Below the pieces are notes generated by a model. That model was not told the origin of the DNA. It saw nothing but the letters and a program-made list of their open reading frames with translations, and did no database searches. A DNA stretch of 64,000 nt from JAVBLW01 sp031553215 (GTDB lineage Bacteria; Bacillota_I; Bacilli_A; Acholeplasmatales; Anaeroplasmataceae), in the NCBI GenBank assembly GCA_031553215.1, contig JAVBLW010000003.1, forward strand, positions 186,001 to 250,000. Direction: 5' to 3'. How positions within the stretch are numbered: the first letter of the stretch is position 1; every line of letters begins with the position of its first letter. Position numbers and translations under genes: made by a program. Of this stretch, positions 52,554 to 62,050 are shown in pieces.

Positions 52554-53897
52554 TTAGTCATTTCTTGATTCTAACACAACAATACATTCTAGATTAAATG
52601 TTCTAGGGAACATATCTACAGCTTGTACACTCTTAATTAAATATCCATTTTTAGTAAATTCATATAAATCCCTTACTAATGTAGTAGGTTCACACGAAAC
52701 ATATACTACTCGTTTTGGATTTAACATTGCAACGCCATTTATAAAATCTTTAGTTGATCCATCGCGTGGTGGATCTAAAACTAATAAATCTATTTTTGTT
52801 TTATTAGCAGCTAAATTTTTTATGAATTTAGTTGAATCCTGATTAAAGAAACTTATATTCTTAATACCATTTATTTTAGCATTTTCAATCGCATCTTTAT
52901 ATGCTTCTTTGTTTAATTCTACTCCAATAACTTCTTTTGCCAGTTTACTCATTAAAATACCTATTGTACCAACTCCACAATATGTATCTAAGACCAAGTC
53001 AGTCTTTTTTATTTTCAGTGCTTCAATAGCATTCTTATATAATAAAGACATACCTATAGGATTAACTTGGTAAAAAGATTTTGATGAAATCTTAAATTTA
53101 TATTCTTCAATCGTATCATAAATAAATCCAGGTCCATATAGAACTCTTTCTTTTTCACCTTGAACAATTGAGGTTTCTCTAGCATTAAAATTTTGAACTA
53201 TAGTAGTAATTCCTAAATTCTTTTTTAATAGATCAGTTACTACATTTTTTCTTCCAGGGAATATTTCACCATTAGTCACTATAACAAGCATTACTTCTTT
53301 AGTATTTAAACCATATTTTAAAATGACATGTTTTATTGTTCCATTTCCACTTTTTTCATCATATGGCATAATTTTATTTTTCGTTAATACTTTATTAAAC
53401 TCATTTATTATTTGACTGGCTTTAGTTACTTGTATTTTACAATCAAGTACAGGAATAATATTATGAGATCCTTCTTCATAAAAACCACATACAACATTTT
53501 TTGTCTTACTTAGTTTATAAACCATTTGACATTTATTACGATAATTATATGGATTATACATTGCTATTATTGGTTTTATTTCAACGTTTCTAGATTCCTT
53601 AAATAAATCTTTTATATAATTTTGTTTTATCTCTAATTCATGTTCATAACTCATATGTTGATATTGACATCCACCACATTTGTCATGCCAATTACATAAT
53701 GACTTAATTCTATTAGGAGATTGTTTCAATATTTTATTTAAATTAAGATTTTGGTATTTCCCATTTACGGTTATAGAAAAAGAAGCTTCTTCATCTAATA
53801 ATAAACCAGGTATCTTTTTTTCTTGTTTATCAAATAGTACAACTCCATTACCTTGATAATCTTCTCTTATGCACTTTAATATTATCTCTTTTTGCAT
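52554..53897 (-). CDS. 23S rRNA uracil-C5 methyltransferase, RlmCD/TrmA family
   Basis: 447 residues. N-terminal TRAM-like domain (LKCIREDYQGNGVVL), then a 4Fe-4S cluster with three Cys in LCNWHDKCGGCQYQHM, then methyltransferase: SFYQVNPIGM, DTYCGVGTIGI (SAM), GVELNKEA, LVLDPPRDGS, and catalytic Cys in VVYVSCEPTTLVRD. A fourth cluster Cys is in VLDCKIQVT. In Firmicutes this protein methylates U747 and U1939. Same operon direction as purM-like. Confidence 0.93.
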   Translation of the reverse strand: MQKEIILKCIREDYQGNGVVLFDKQEKKIPGLLLDEEASFSITVNGKYQNLNLNKILKQSPNRIKSLCNWHDKCGGCQYQHMSYEHELEIKQNYIKDLFKESRNVEIKPIIAMYNPYNYRNKCQMVYKLSKTKNVVCGFYEEGSHNIIPVLDCKIQVTKASQIINEFNKVLTKNKIMPYDEKSGNGTIKHVILKYGLNTKEVMLVIVTNGEIFPGRKNVVTDLLKKNLGITTIVQNFNARETSIVQGEKERVLYGPGFIYDTIEEYKFKISSKSFYQVNPIGMSLLYKNAIEALKIKKTDLVLDTYCGVGTIGILMSKLAKEVIGVELNKEAYKDAIENAKINGIKNISFFNQDSTKFIKNLAANKTKIDLLVLDPPRDGSTKDFINGVAMLNPKRVVYVSCEPTTLVRDLYEFTKNGYLIKSVQAVDMFPRTFNLECIVVLESRND

Positions 53898-54007
53898 ATT
53901 AAAACCTCAATTTCGTCTTTAAATATTATAACATATTTTTTTTACATTTACTATTAACTTTATTTTATTGTAAAAATATGATAGAATAACAAAAAGGATG
54001 TGTTAAA

Positions 54008-54376
54008 ATGGCGACATTAACTAAATCAATTGAAGATTATTTGGAAACAATTTTCTTGCTTGAAAAAGAATCATCTAGCGTTAAATCTGTTGACATTGCT
54101 AATCATCTAAATGTTAGTAAACCTGGAGTTAATAAGGCAATGAATATATTAATTTCTATGAATTATATTCAAAAACCAGATTATGGAAATGTTACTTTAA
54201 CTGATGAAGGACGTAAGGTTGCGTCTAGTATTTATCAAAGACATTGCATACTAAAGAACTTTTTACTCTATATCGGAGTAGATGAAAAAACAGCTGATGA
54301 AGATTGTTGTAAATTAGAACATGTAGTAAGTGATATCACTTTAAAAAAATTAGAGGAATTTACAAATAAAAAATAG
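54008..54376 (+). CDS. DtxR-family metal-dependent regulator
   Basis: 122 residues, two-domain short form without SH3 domain. Winged helix: SVKSVDIANHLNVSKPGVNKAMNIL, LTDEGRKVA. Dimerisation domain with metal residues: Asp/Glu in IEDYLETIF, His in YQRHCILKNFL, and CCKLEH. The last has Cys where MntR usually has Glu and DtxR has Cys (CRWEH), so the metal could be Fe2+ or Mn2+. Promoter TTTATT, 17 nt, TAGAAT is upstream. Likely partner of the Mn export genes at 39281-42508, by theme only. Confidence 0.9.
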   Translation: MATLTKSIEDYLETIFLLEKESSSVKSVDIANHLNVSKPGVNKAMNILISMNYIQKPDYGNVTLTDEGRKVASSIYQRHCILKNFLLYIGVDEKTADEDCCKLEHVVSDITLKKLEEFTNKK

Positions 54377-54408
54377 TTCACTATAAAAGTATAGTGAACT
54401 ATTTTTTT
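54374..54408. terminator. Bidirectional terminator
   Basis: TAGTTCACTATA/TATAGTGAACTA, loop AAAG, followed by TTTTTTT, between converging regulator and permease genes. Confidence 0.85.
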
Positions 54409-55972
54409 ATATCTTTGATAACCAATAATTATATCTAGACTTAATTATGCTATATAAAATACCTATTAATATTATTTGAAAAGATATTGAACCGATTAAG
54501 GCAACTGGTCCATTTATTTTATATAACAATATATGAATTACTACCGCTAGTATTTCAAGCACAAATCCTGAACACATTGTTAAAAGAACAGATGCACTTT
54601 GTTTAACTACCGTTACTTCATTTACCCATTCCATTTTAGGATAAATCATATTTAATATTATTCCAATCAATGTAATTGTGGTTGCATATAGTAATGGTAA
54701 TAATATTAATCCAATTATCATATATGTTGTGACTTGAAATAATACAATAGCTAATATGCTTGCAATCAGGGCACAAGGACATGACAATGATAATGAAAAT
54801 ATTATTTTTGATTTTAAAAGTTCTTTATTTGAAATAGGAGCCGATTTCAATATCCAATAATTTTTACCCTCAATTGAAATATTTGATGCACTAGCAGGAC
54901 TCATTCCAATACAAAATGTAATCATAAACATCATAATTATTGGGGTAATTGTTCCAATTTCAGATAAACTTGTTAGAGTTTTTGAAAAGCTAAAATACAT
55001 AAGAACAATCATTATTATCGCCATTAAACCCGATACAGAAATATTCATAAAATACATTGGTGAAGAAAATGCACGTCTATATTCTTTTTTTACTAAAGCT
55101 TTTATCTTACTACTACTTGATAAATCTTTACTTACATATTTATTTGATGTCTTAATTGATTTTGTTAAATTATTTATTCTTTTGTATTGAGTACCTAATA
55201 CAAAAGAAAATGCAATAAATAGTAATAAATTTAATATGACATAAAAGACTAGATTATTTACTGATCCAGTTATAGCCGCTTTTACTACGTTGACAATTGG
55301 AAAAACACTATTTACTTTATCGACCAAACCAGTAACTGAACCCGATAATGCTTCTGAGTTTCCACTTTGGAAAGAAAATGAAAATATTGCAATTATCATA
55401 ATTAAATATAATACAATCATTAATGCTGAAGCATATTTGAACCTATCTAAAAATAAAGATAATAAAAATCCTATTATTGATGCAATAACTAAAGCAATCA
55501 TAGGCGTAAATATAACAATTACAATACCAAAAATAATACCCTGTATACCTAAATAATTAGCTCCTATTATTAACGCAGGAATCATAATAATTGCACACCA
55601 TATTAATTCATATAAGTAATTGAAAAATATTTTACTTCCTACTATAGTAGATGATTTAATTGGCATACTTTGTAATAAATCATAATCTCTAGAATTAAAT
55701 ATACTACTTTTAATTTTATTTATTGAAGTTAATAGTATTAAAATAAACGCTAATACAAAGACATATGGAAAATAATAATCTAATTTATTATCCATTTCTA
55801 GTAAGTCATAATATGTATAATTTACAATAACAGATAGAAAACAACCACCAACAAGTGCTAATAATAATATTGCTATAAAGCTTAATTGCTTTTTTGCTTG
55901 ATTTTTTTCTTTGCGATTAAAGGAAAAGTTTTCTATAAATTGACATTTTAATAATGATAGGAAATTTTTCAT
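54407..55972 (-). CDS. ABC-2 type transporter permease
   Basis: 521 residues, about 12 hydrophobic segments, with a basic cytosolic part between the two halves (about 275-300, KALVKKEYRRAF). GCGGCFLSVI and the ISNKELLKSKIIFS loop are typical for large ABC exporter permeases of Firmicutes. Substrate unknown. Overlaps its ATPase by 1 nt. Confidence 0.85.
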   Translation of the reverse strand: MKNFLSLLKCQFIENFSFNRKEKNQAKKQLSFIAILLLALVGGCFLSVIVNYTYYDLLEMDNKLDYYFPYVFVLAFILILLTSINKIKSSIFNSRDYDLLQSMPIKSSTIVGSKIFFNYLYELIWCAIIMIPALIIGANYLGIQGIIFGIVIVIFTPMIALVIASIIGFLLSLFLDRFKYASALMIVLYLIMIIAIFSFSFQSGNSEALSGSVTGLVDKVNSVFPIVNVVKAAITGSVNNLVFYVILNLLLFIAFSFVLGTQYKRINNLTKSIKTSNKYVSKDLSSSSKIKALVKKEYRRAFSSPMYFMNISVSGLMAIIMIVLMYFSFSKTLTSLSEIGTITPIIMMFMITFCIGMSPASASNISIEGKNYWILKSAPISNKELLKSKIIFSLSLSCPCALIASILAIVLFQVTTYMIIGLILLPLLYATTITLIGIILNMIYPKMEWVNEVTVVKQSASVLLTMCSGFVLEILAVVIHILLYKINGPVALIGSISFQIILIGILYSIIKSRYNYWLSKI

Positions 55973-56679
55973 TATTCAGTCAACTCCAAGAACAATTTTT
56001 CAAGACTCTTATTAGCAATTACTTCTTCTGTTTTACCAAAAACTTCTATTTTTCCATTTTTAATTATCGCAACTTTATTACATAATTTTTCAACAACCTC
56101 TAGTACGTGTGATGAAAAGAAAATTGAACATCCTTCCGATGCTAATTGTCTCATTATTTCTTTTACTTGATGACTAGCCTTTGGATCTAGACCAACAAAT
56201 GGTTCATCTAATATTAATACTCTAGGATTATGGCATAGAGCGGAAATAATCGCAACTTTTTGTTTCATTCCATGTGAAAATGTTTTAATGGGATTTCCTA
56301 AAACATCTTTTATTTCAAACATTTCTGCATAATGTTCAATTTTCTCTTTTCTGGTTTCAATTGGAACATTATAAATATCACAAATAAAATTTAAATATTT
56401 TATAGCAGTCATCATTTCATATAAATCTGGATTATCGGGAATATATGCAATTTCTCTTTTACATTCAATAGGGTCTCTTTTAATAGATTTATTGTTAATT
56501 AAAATTTCACCATTTTCAAAATCTAAAAGTCCTACACATGCTTTAATTGTCGTACTTTTTCCGGCTCCATTATGTCCAACAAATCCGCAAATATCACCAT
56601 CATCGATAGTTAAACTTAAATCATCTACAGCTACTTTGGTACCACCAAAAATTTTTGTTAAATTTTTAATTTCAATCAT
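55972..56679 (-). CDS. ABC transporter ATP-binding protein
   Basis: 235 residues. Walker A GHNGAGKST (about residue 37), Q-loop replaced by IAYIPDNPDLYEMM (the PDxP form seen in exporters with ABC-2 permeases), signature FSHGMKQK, Walker B LILDEPFVGLDP, switch FFSSHVLE. Forms an exporter with the permease immediately downstream. The N-terminal MIEIKNLTKIFGG is standard. Confidence 0.93.
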   Translation of the reverse strand: MIEIKNLTKIFGGTKVAVDDLSLTIDDGDICGFVGHNGAGKSTTIKACVGLLDFENGEILINNKSIKRDPIECKREIAYIPDNPDLYEMMTAIKYLNFICDIYNVPIETRKEKIEHYAEMFEIKDVLGNPIKTFSHGMKQKVAIISALCHNPRVLILDEPFVGLDPKASHQVKEIMRQLASEGCSIFFSSHVLEVVEKLCNKVAIIKNGKIEVFGKTEEVIANKSLEKLFLELTE

Positions 56680-56839
56680 ATTTTATTACCTCTCTCAATT
56701 GGTATTATTTTAACATATTATAATGAAAAATAAAACAATATATCTATATTTAATCAGATATATTCTATGCATAAATATTATTGCTCTAGATAAATTTAAA
56801 CCCCTAGTGTATAATATATAATTATATAAGGAGAGACCT

Positions 56840-57388
56840 ATGAAAAAAGAATTAATAACAATAAAAAACATTATCTATACTATGTTGGCCTTTGCGATTG
56901 TGATCTCTATTATCGCATACATTAATTTAATAGTTAACAAAAACAATTTAACTACTGTTAAATATTTCTATGGAATTGGTGGTCATAATACAAATTATTG
57001 GAATTTTTTACTTAAAGGATTAAAGAAAGCCTCATCCCTTGCTACTATTATAATGATATTATTTATAATTAAACTTTTAATATATGGAGTGAGAATAGCA
57101 ATCGATAAGAAAAAATCCAATGTAGGAATTACTATATTATCAGTGTTAATTTCGGTAATTCAAATTATATTAGTTATCTTTATAGTAAAACTTTCATTTC
57201 TTTCAAACAATAAACTTCCATTTGATACTTCAATGAATATTTATTATACTGAATATACATTCTTTGAAGGAATGGTTGGAATGGTTTATCAATTTATTAT
57301 ACCCGTTTGTCTAATAATAATTTGTAATATTTTTTGTAATACACTTACTTTTAAAAAACTAATATCTAAAGATGAAAATATAGATTAG
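56840..57388 (+). CDS. Membrane protein, four helices
   Basis: 182 residues; hydrophobic segments about 12-33, 65-85, 98-120 and 145-168, with an exposed loop FYGIGGHNTNYWNFLL after helix 1. AAGGAGAG before the ATG; TGTATAAT about 30 nt upstream is a likely extended -10. No family recognised. The divergent ABC exporter starts 160 nt away. Confidence 0.7.
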   Translation: MKKELITIKNIIYTMLAFAIVISIIAYINLIVNKNNLTTVKYFYGIGGHNTNYWNFLLKGLKKASSLATIIMILFIIKLLIYGVRIAIDKKKSNVGITILSVLISVIQIILVIFIVKLSFLSNNKLPFDTSMNIYYTEYTFFEGMVGMVYQFIIPVCLIIICNIFCNTLTFKKLISKDENID

Positions 57389-57455
57389 AGAATTATTTGT
57401 AATTCAAATTAATAAAGGCATGATATTAAAAAATATCATGCCTTTTAATTATAAT

Positions 57456-59009
57456 TTATACAATTTTTGTTGTCCATTCTTCAGCATTCCAAATATCAGT
57501 TACGATATCTTGATAGAATTCAGGTTCATGGCATACTAAAATTACTGTTCCTTTAAAGTTTTTAATTGCCTCTTTTAATGATTCTTTTGCATCTATATCT
57601 AGATGGTTTGTTGGTTCATCTAGGATTAATGTATTTACTTCACGAAGCATTAATTTACATAAACGTACCTTTGCCGCTTCTCCACCTGATAATACAACCA
57701 TTAATGATTCGATATGTTGTTTTGTAAGTCCACAAGAAGCCAGTGCACCACGTACTTCAGCATTATTCATAGAAGGATACATATTCCATACCTCATCTAG
57801 CGCTGTTGTTCTATCGTATTTTTCTTCTTGAATAAAATATCCATATTCAATATTGTAATCAAGTTCGGCTTTACCACTAATTGGTGTTTGAAGACCTAAC
57901 ATAGTTCTTAATAGCGTAGATTTACCAATACCATTGGCACCTTTAATAGCAATTTTCTTTCCACGTTCTACAACTAAATTTAATGGTTTAGAAAGTGGTT
58001 CATCATATCCAATAACTAAATCACGGCAAGTGATAACAAATTTACCAGAAGCACGGCATTCATTAAATTTGAATGTTGGTTTTGGTTTATCTTGGGCTTT
58101 TTCAATTATTACCATTTTATCTAATTGTTTTTGTCTTGATTTAGCCATGTTTGTTGTTGCTACACGGGCTTTATTTTTGGCTATAAATGTTTCTAATTTT
58201 TCAATTTCTTTTTGTTGTTTTTCGTAAGCTATATTTTGATGACGAACTTTTACATCATGAAGTTCTGTAAATACATCATAGTTCCCACTATATCTCGTTA
58301 AGATTCCTCTTTCCAAATGATAAACTACATTTACTACATCATTTAAGAATGGAATATCATGACTTACTAATATAAAGGCATTTTCATAATTATTTAGATA
58401 ATTTTTTAACCATCTAATATGTGTTTCATCAAGGAAGTTTGTAGGTTCATCTAGTATTAATATCATTGGGTTTTCAAGTAATAATTTAGTTAATAAAACT
58501 TTAGAACGTTGACCACCTGATAATTCAGTTACATCTTTATCAAATCCTATATCACCAAGACCTAATCCATTCCCTACATCTTCAATCTTTGCATCTAGAG
58601 AATAGAATCCACTTGATTCCAATTCACTTTGAATTTCTCCGATATCAGAAAGCATTTCTTGCATTTCAGATTCAGAACAATCTGCCATTTTTTCATACAT
58701 TTTATACATTTCTTGTTCAAGATCATACATATGTGAAAAAGCAGTTTTACAGAATTCTTTTATAGTTAACCCTTTAGCTAATTTTGTATATTGATCTAAA
58801 TAACCAGTTGTAATTCTCTTACACCATTCTATTTTACCATCATCAGGTCCAATATTTCCAGTAATGATATTCAAAAAAGTTGATTTACCTTCACCATTTG
58901 CACCAATTAATCCGACATGTTCACCTTTGTTTAAAGTGAATGATGCTTTATCTAATATTATTCTCTCACCAAATCCGTGAGTTACATTTGTTACCTTAAG
59001 TACGCTCAT
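57456..59009 (-). CDS. ABC-F ATPase, YkpA/YbiT-like translation factor
   Basis: 517 residues from the ATG at 59009 (AGGTGAT upstream; a further 31 codons upstream lie in a T-rich non-coding stretch). Two ABC domains: GANGEGKST, LSGGQRSK, LDEPTNFLD and, second, GANGIGKST, LSGGEAAK, LDEPTNHLD. Linker (about 240-320) is long and basic (KARVATTNMAKSRQKQLDK), the P-site tRNA interaction motif of this family. No leader attenuator is seen, in contrast to the 13016 ABC-F, so it is probably constitutive housekeeping. Confidence 0.9.
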   Translation of the reverse strand: MSVLKVTNVTHGFGERIILDKASFTLNKGEHVGLIGANGEGKSTFLNIITGNIGPDDGKIEWCKRITTGYLDQYTKLAKGLTIKEFCKTAFSHMYDLEQEMYKMYEKMADCSESEMQEMLSDIGEIQSELESSGFYSLDAKIEDVGNGLGLGDIGFDKDVTELSGGQRSKVLLTKLLLENPMILILDEPTNFLDETHIRWLKNYLNNYENAFILVSHDIPFLNDVVNVVYHLERGILTRYSGNYDVFTELHDVKVRHQNIAYEKQQKEIEKLETFIAKNKARVATTNMAKSRQKQLDKMVIIEKAQDKPKPTFKFNECRASGKFVITCRDLVIGYDEPLSKPLNLVVERGKKIAIKGANGIGKSTLLRTMLGLQTPISGKAELDYNIEYGYFIQEEKYDRTTALDEVWNMYPSMNNAEVRGALASCGLTKQHIESLMVVLSGGEAAKVRLCKLMLREVNTLILDEPTNHLDIDAKESLKEAIKNFKGTVILVCHEPEFYQDIVTDIWNAEEWTTKIV

Positions 59010-59033
59010 TAAAATCACCTTTTTAATTATAAC

Positions 59034-59070
59034 AAAAAAAAAGATAAAAACCACCATTTTTATCTTTTTT
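59034..59070 (-). terminator. Terminator of the lipoprotein esterase
   Basis: AAAAAAGATAAAAA/TTTTTATCTTTTTT with loop CCACCA and T-run on the minus strand. Confidence 0.8.
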
Positions 59071-59082
59071 CTTGCTTTTTTA

Positions 59083-61164
59083 TTAAGCTTGTACTGAGTC
59101 ACCAGTAATTTGGAAATTTACATTAGTGAATGTAGCAATAGTTCCTCTAGTTGCATACATACCAATATACATAAAGTTTTCATCAACTGCACATAAATCA
59201 AAATCATAATATGTAGTTGTGTAATCACCAATAGTTACTGTTACAGTTGAATTTACTTTTGTAATAGATACCTCTACTTGATCACCTTGGGCGAAATCTT
59301 TAGTTGCTTTCTTTCCGAATGCAATAGTACCATTAACTCTAGAGTATGTAGCATTAAATGACGTTCCACTACCACTTACACAATATCCAGCAGATGCATA
59401 ATTACTCAAAATAGCAGAGTCAAATTTATCTACCCAAATATCATCTCTTAACATAACTCCAAATCCAGTTTGGTTGTTTCCAGTTGTATATTTCGTTAAT
59501 GTTACTGTAGCACTAAAGCTAATATTTTTATTTACATCTACTTGTTTGAAAATCATACCTAGTCCATCTGTACTTCCACCGGTTTTACCTTGGTTTGTTG
59601 AAGATCCAACAGTGAACACAGTTCCTGCTGAATTACTTGAAACAGTATAGACATCAGTTGATATCTTAGATGCTCCACCACAATCTCCAAATACCGTACC
59701 ATACCAACCTTCGGCAGTTACATCCCAAATTGCTGACGCCATTGAAGAATTAAATGCTTCATATGATGGTTCTACATAATTTGGATTTGGTATCATATCA
59801 GCAATTGTTGGTTTTAAAATCTCTTCTTTTACATAACCAGCTAATTGATTTGAAGTTTTTGCAAGTTCAGTCGCAACATGATAAGCATTCATTTTGGCAC
59901 CATATATATTAGTATGAGTACCATCAAGTCCACTTCTTACTCCATCTTTAGTTCCTGTATATGCATGATAATTACAAGCAGCTTCATAACCGATTGTTTC
60001 ATAATCAGCTTTTGTAATTGCAGTTAAATCTATTACTGTAGTTGATGTAGTTTGACCTAAATCTCTAATAGCTTGTGCATAATCACCACCTGCATATGTA
60101 ATACCATCGGCAGTTGCATCAGAAGTTTTATGTCCATTTGCACCTGTATAGTCATCCTTATTGCTTATTCTAACAATTGGAGTACAAAGTATTGGTGTAG
60201 CACCTACCTCTTCAGCTACTCTAATATAATAATTATATAGTGTATATTGGAAAGAAACAGGATTTGTTATTCCAGGTAATGTAGTAGTAGAGTCATTGTA
60301 TGCTAAATTTGGATTTGAATATCTTGCAAGTTCAGCTTTTTGATCATTATGACCAAATCCAATTAATAAGTAATCACCTTGTTTGATGTTTGCTGTTAGT
60401 GTTGCATATTCAGGTTCAGTTAAGAAACTTCTTGAACTTCTTCCAGATAATGCAAGATTATTCACTGTTACCTTGCTATCTAGATATTGATTCAATTGTG
60501 TTCCATAACCATATCTAGGTAAATAGTACTTATCTGAAAATCCACATAAAGTTGAATCCCCTACTACATATAAAGTAGTAGCTGTTAGTTCTTGTGCTTC
60601 TACAGTATATGTAACTGAATTTGAAGAATCACTGTTGGTATAGTTTGTACCATTACCTTTTGCGACTACAGTAACTACGTAATCACCAGCAGTTTTGTTA
60701 GTTATTGTATATGATACTGTTGCTTGTTCTGGTTGTGCACTACCATTTACAGTTACAATATAAGCACTTGCATTTGGAACTGCTGTCCAACTAACCACAT
60801 TACCACTAAGTTGTATAGTTGGTTTAGTTAATTTTGCAGGTGAAACAGTATATGTTACTGTATTAGATGCTACACTATTTAAATAATCTGTATTATTTCC
60901 CACAGCAACTACATTAACATTATGATTACCAACACTCTCCCCTGTTAGTGTATATGATGTTTCTGTTTGTTGTGGTTTGTCATTTCCATCTACATTTACA
61001 ATATATCCAGTTGCATTTGTTACTACTTCCCATGAAACGATATTCCCAGATAAACTTATTACTGGCGCTTCTAGCGCAACTGGGTCATTATCTTTATTAC
61101 TTCCACATGAAGCAAGACACAATGTCAAAAATAAAGTAAATATTAAAACTATTGCTTTTTTCAT
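59083..61164 (-). CDS. Lipoprotein with two Ig/FnIII-like domains and SGNH esterase
   Basis: 693 residues from the ATG at 61164 (AAGGAG upstream). Lipobox LASC after a hydrophobic signal. Two tandem beta domains (about 32-107 and 112-187), each with ISLSGN/IQLSGN-VVSW and ending NTVTYTV/NSVTYTV. SGNH domain (about 194-455): GDSTLCGFSD (Ser), SGRSSRSF, GFGHNDQK (Asn), DGTHTNIYGAK (Asp, His). Then a C-terminal domain of about 220 residues rich in beta strands, perhaps carbohydrate-binding. Likely surface deacetylase for pectin or another acetylated polymer. Confidence 0.88.
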   Translation of the reverse strand: MKKAIVLIFTLFLTLCLASCGSNKDNDPVALEAPVISLSGNIVSWEVVTNATGYIVNVDGNDKPQQTETSYTLTGESVGNHNVNVVAVGNNTDYLNSVASNTVTYTVSPAKLTKPTIQLSGNVVSWTAVPNASAYIVTVNGSAQPEQATVSYTITNKTAGDYVVTVVAKGNGTNYTNSDSSNSVTYTVEAQELTATTLYVVGDSTLCGFSDKYYLPRYGYGTQLNQYLDSKVTVNNLALSGRSSRSFLTEPEYATLTANIKQGDYLLIGFGHNDQKAELARYSNPNLAYNDSTTTLPGITNPVSFQYTLYNYYIRVAEEVGATPILCTPIVRISNKDDYTGANGHKTSDATADGITYAGGDYAQAIRDLGQTTSTTVIDLTAITKADYETIGYEAACNYHAYTGTKDGVRSGLDGTHTNIYGAKMNAYHVATELAKTSNQLAGYVKEEILKPTIADMIPNPNYVEPSYEAFNSSMASAIWDVTAEGWYGTVFGDCGGASKISTDVYTVSSNSAGTVFTVGSSTNQGKTGGSTDGLGMIFKQVDVNKNISFSATVTLTKYTTGNNQTGFGVMLRDDIWVDKFDSAILSNYASAGYCVSGSGTSFNATYSRVNGTIAFGKKATKDFAQGDQVEVSITKVNSTVTVTIGDYTTTYYDFDLCAVDENFMYIGMYATRGTIATFTNVNFQITGDSVQA

Positions 61165-61240
61165 TTTCTCTCTTCTCCTTAACATAAATATTATATTATA
61201 AAAACGCTTTCAAATCAACTGTTTTTTGTGGTACTTTTTC

Positions 61241-61265
61241 CAAAAAAAATAACCTTTTGGGTTAT
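61241..61265 (-). terminator. Terminator of nad operon
   Basis: ATAACC/GGTTAT with loop TTTTG, followed on the minus strand by TTTTTTTT. Confidence 0.7.
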
Positions 61266-61270
61266 CTTTA

Positions 61271-62041
61271 TTAATAATTTGAAATATCTTTATTTGTTGA
61301 TAGGGCATCAATATCATTAGTTAGAATTCTAACAACTAAATCAAAGCAACCTTTAGCATCTATTAAATAAGATTCACTATCTCCAATAGTCCCTTTTGTT
61401 GCAATTCCATATTTTAACATTAATGGTAATAGTTTTTCATAATTATCACTAATATGTGGGCATTCCTTATTATAATGTCTATATACATTATATTCTCTTA
61501 CTATTTCATTATCTTTAGAAGTAAAATGAAATTTATTTGGAGTAAATCTATTTGGTACATTCATAAATTCTTCTATACTATGAACGAATGTATTTTTTGA
61601 TAATTTAGCACCTAAGAATAATATCTTTGCATTCATATCTTTAAGTATCCCAAAACAACCTTTTGGATCAGTTGGAGTCGAAACATTATTATCTAGTTCA
61701 ATATACTCTTTGGCATTTTTTCCGTACGCACATACAGAATGGGTTGGATGATTTGATCTAATAAAATTAGGGTTTTTTCTTGCAATATTGGTTAATGCTC
61801 CAACATTTGAATCACTATTGTTTTTATCAAAAATATCCCCATCATTTCTTATATATCCCCAAGTATGAGTTGGAAATATTAATAATCCATTATTAACAAC
61901 TTCCATAAAAGAATCTAGTACAGTTTCTCCTTTTCCTTCTACTTCGCCAACTGATTTAAGTGATGAATGGATAAGTAGGGTATCTGTACTTTTTATTCCC
62001 ATTTTTTCTATATCGTTAATAAGATTTTCTTTTGTATACAT
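61271..62041 (-). CDS. AAC(3)-family N-acetyltransferase-like protein
   Basis: 256 residues. Family motifs: LLIHSSLKSVGEVEG, LIFPTHTWGY, NFIRSNHPTHSVCAYGKNAKEYI, ILFLGAKLSKNTFVHSIEE, all of the AAC(3) group of acetyl-CoA-dependent aminoglycoside 3-N-acetyltransferases and their relatives. Whether the real substrate is an antibiotic or another amine (such as an amino sugar) cannot be told. It lies 9 nt after nadC, so it is cotranscribed with NAD synthesis genes. Confidence 0.82.
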   Translation of the reverse strand: MYTKENLINDIEKMGIKSTDTLLIHSSLKSVGEVEGKGETVLDSFMEVVNNGLLIFPTHTWGYIRNDGDIFDKNNSDSNVGALTNIARKNPNFIRSNHPTHSVCAYGKNAKEYIELDNNVSTPTDPKGCFGILKDMNAKILFLGAKLSKNTFVHSIEEFMNVPNRFTPNKFHFTSKDNEIVREYNVYRHYNKECPHISDNYEKLLPLMLKYGIATKGTIGDSESYLIDAKGCFDLVVRILTNDIDALSTNKDISNY

Positions 62042-62050
62042 AACTACCTC

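Noticed and set aside
59010..59102. 31-codon hydrophobic extension of the 57456 ABC-F protein
   Set aside because: It spans a terminator of the upstream gene and is a T-rich artefact; AGGTGAT precedes the ATG at 59009.
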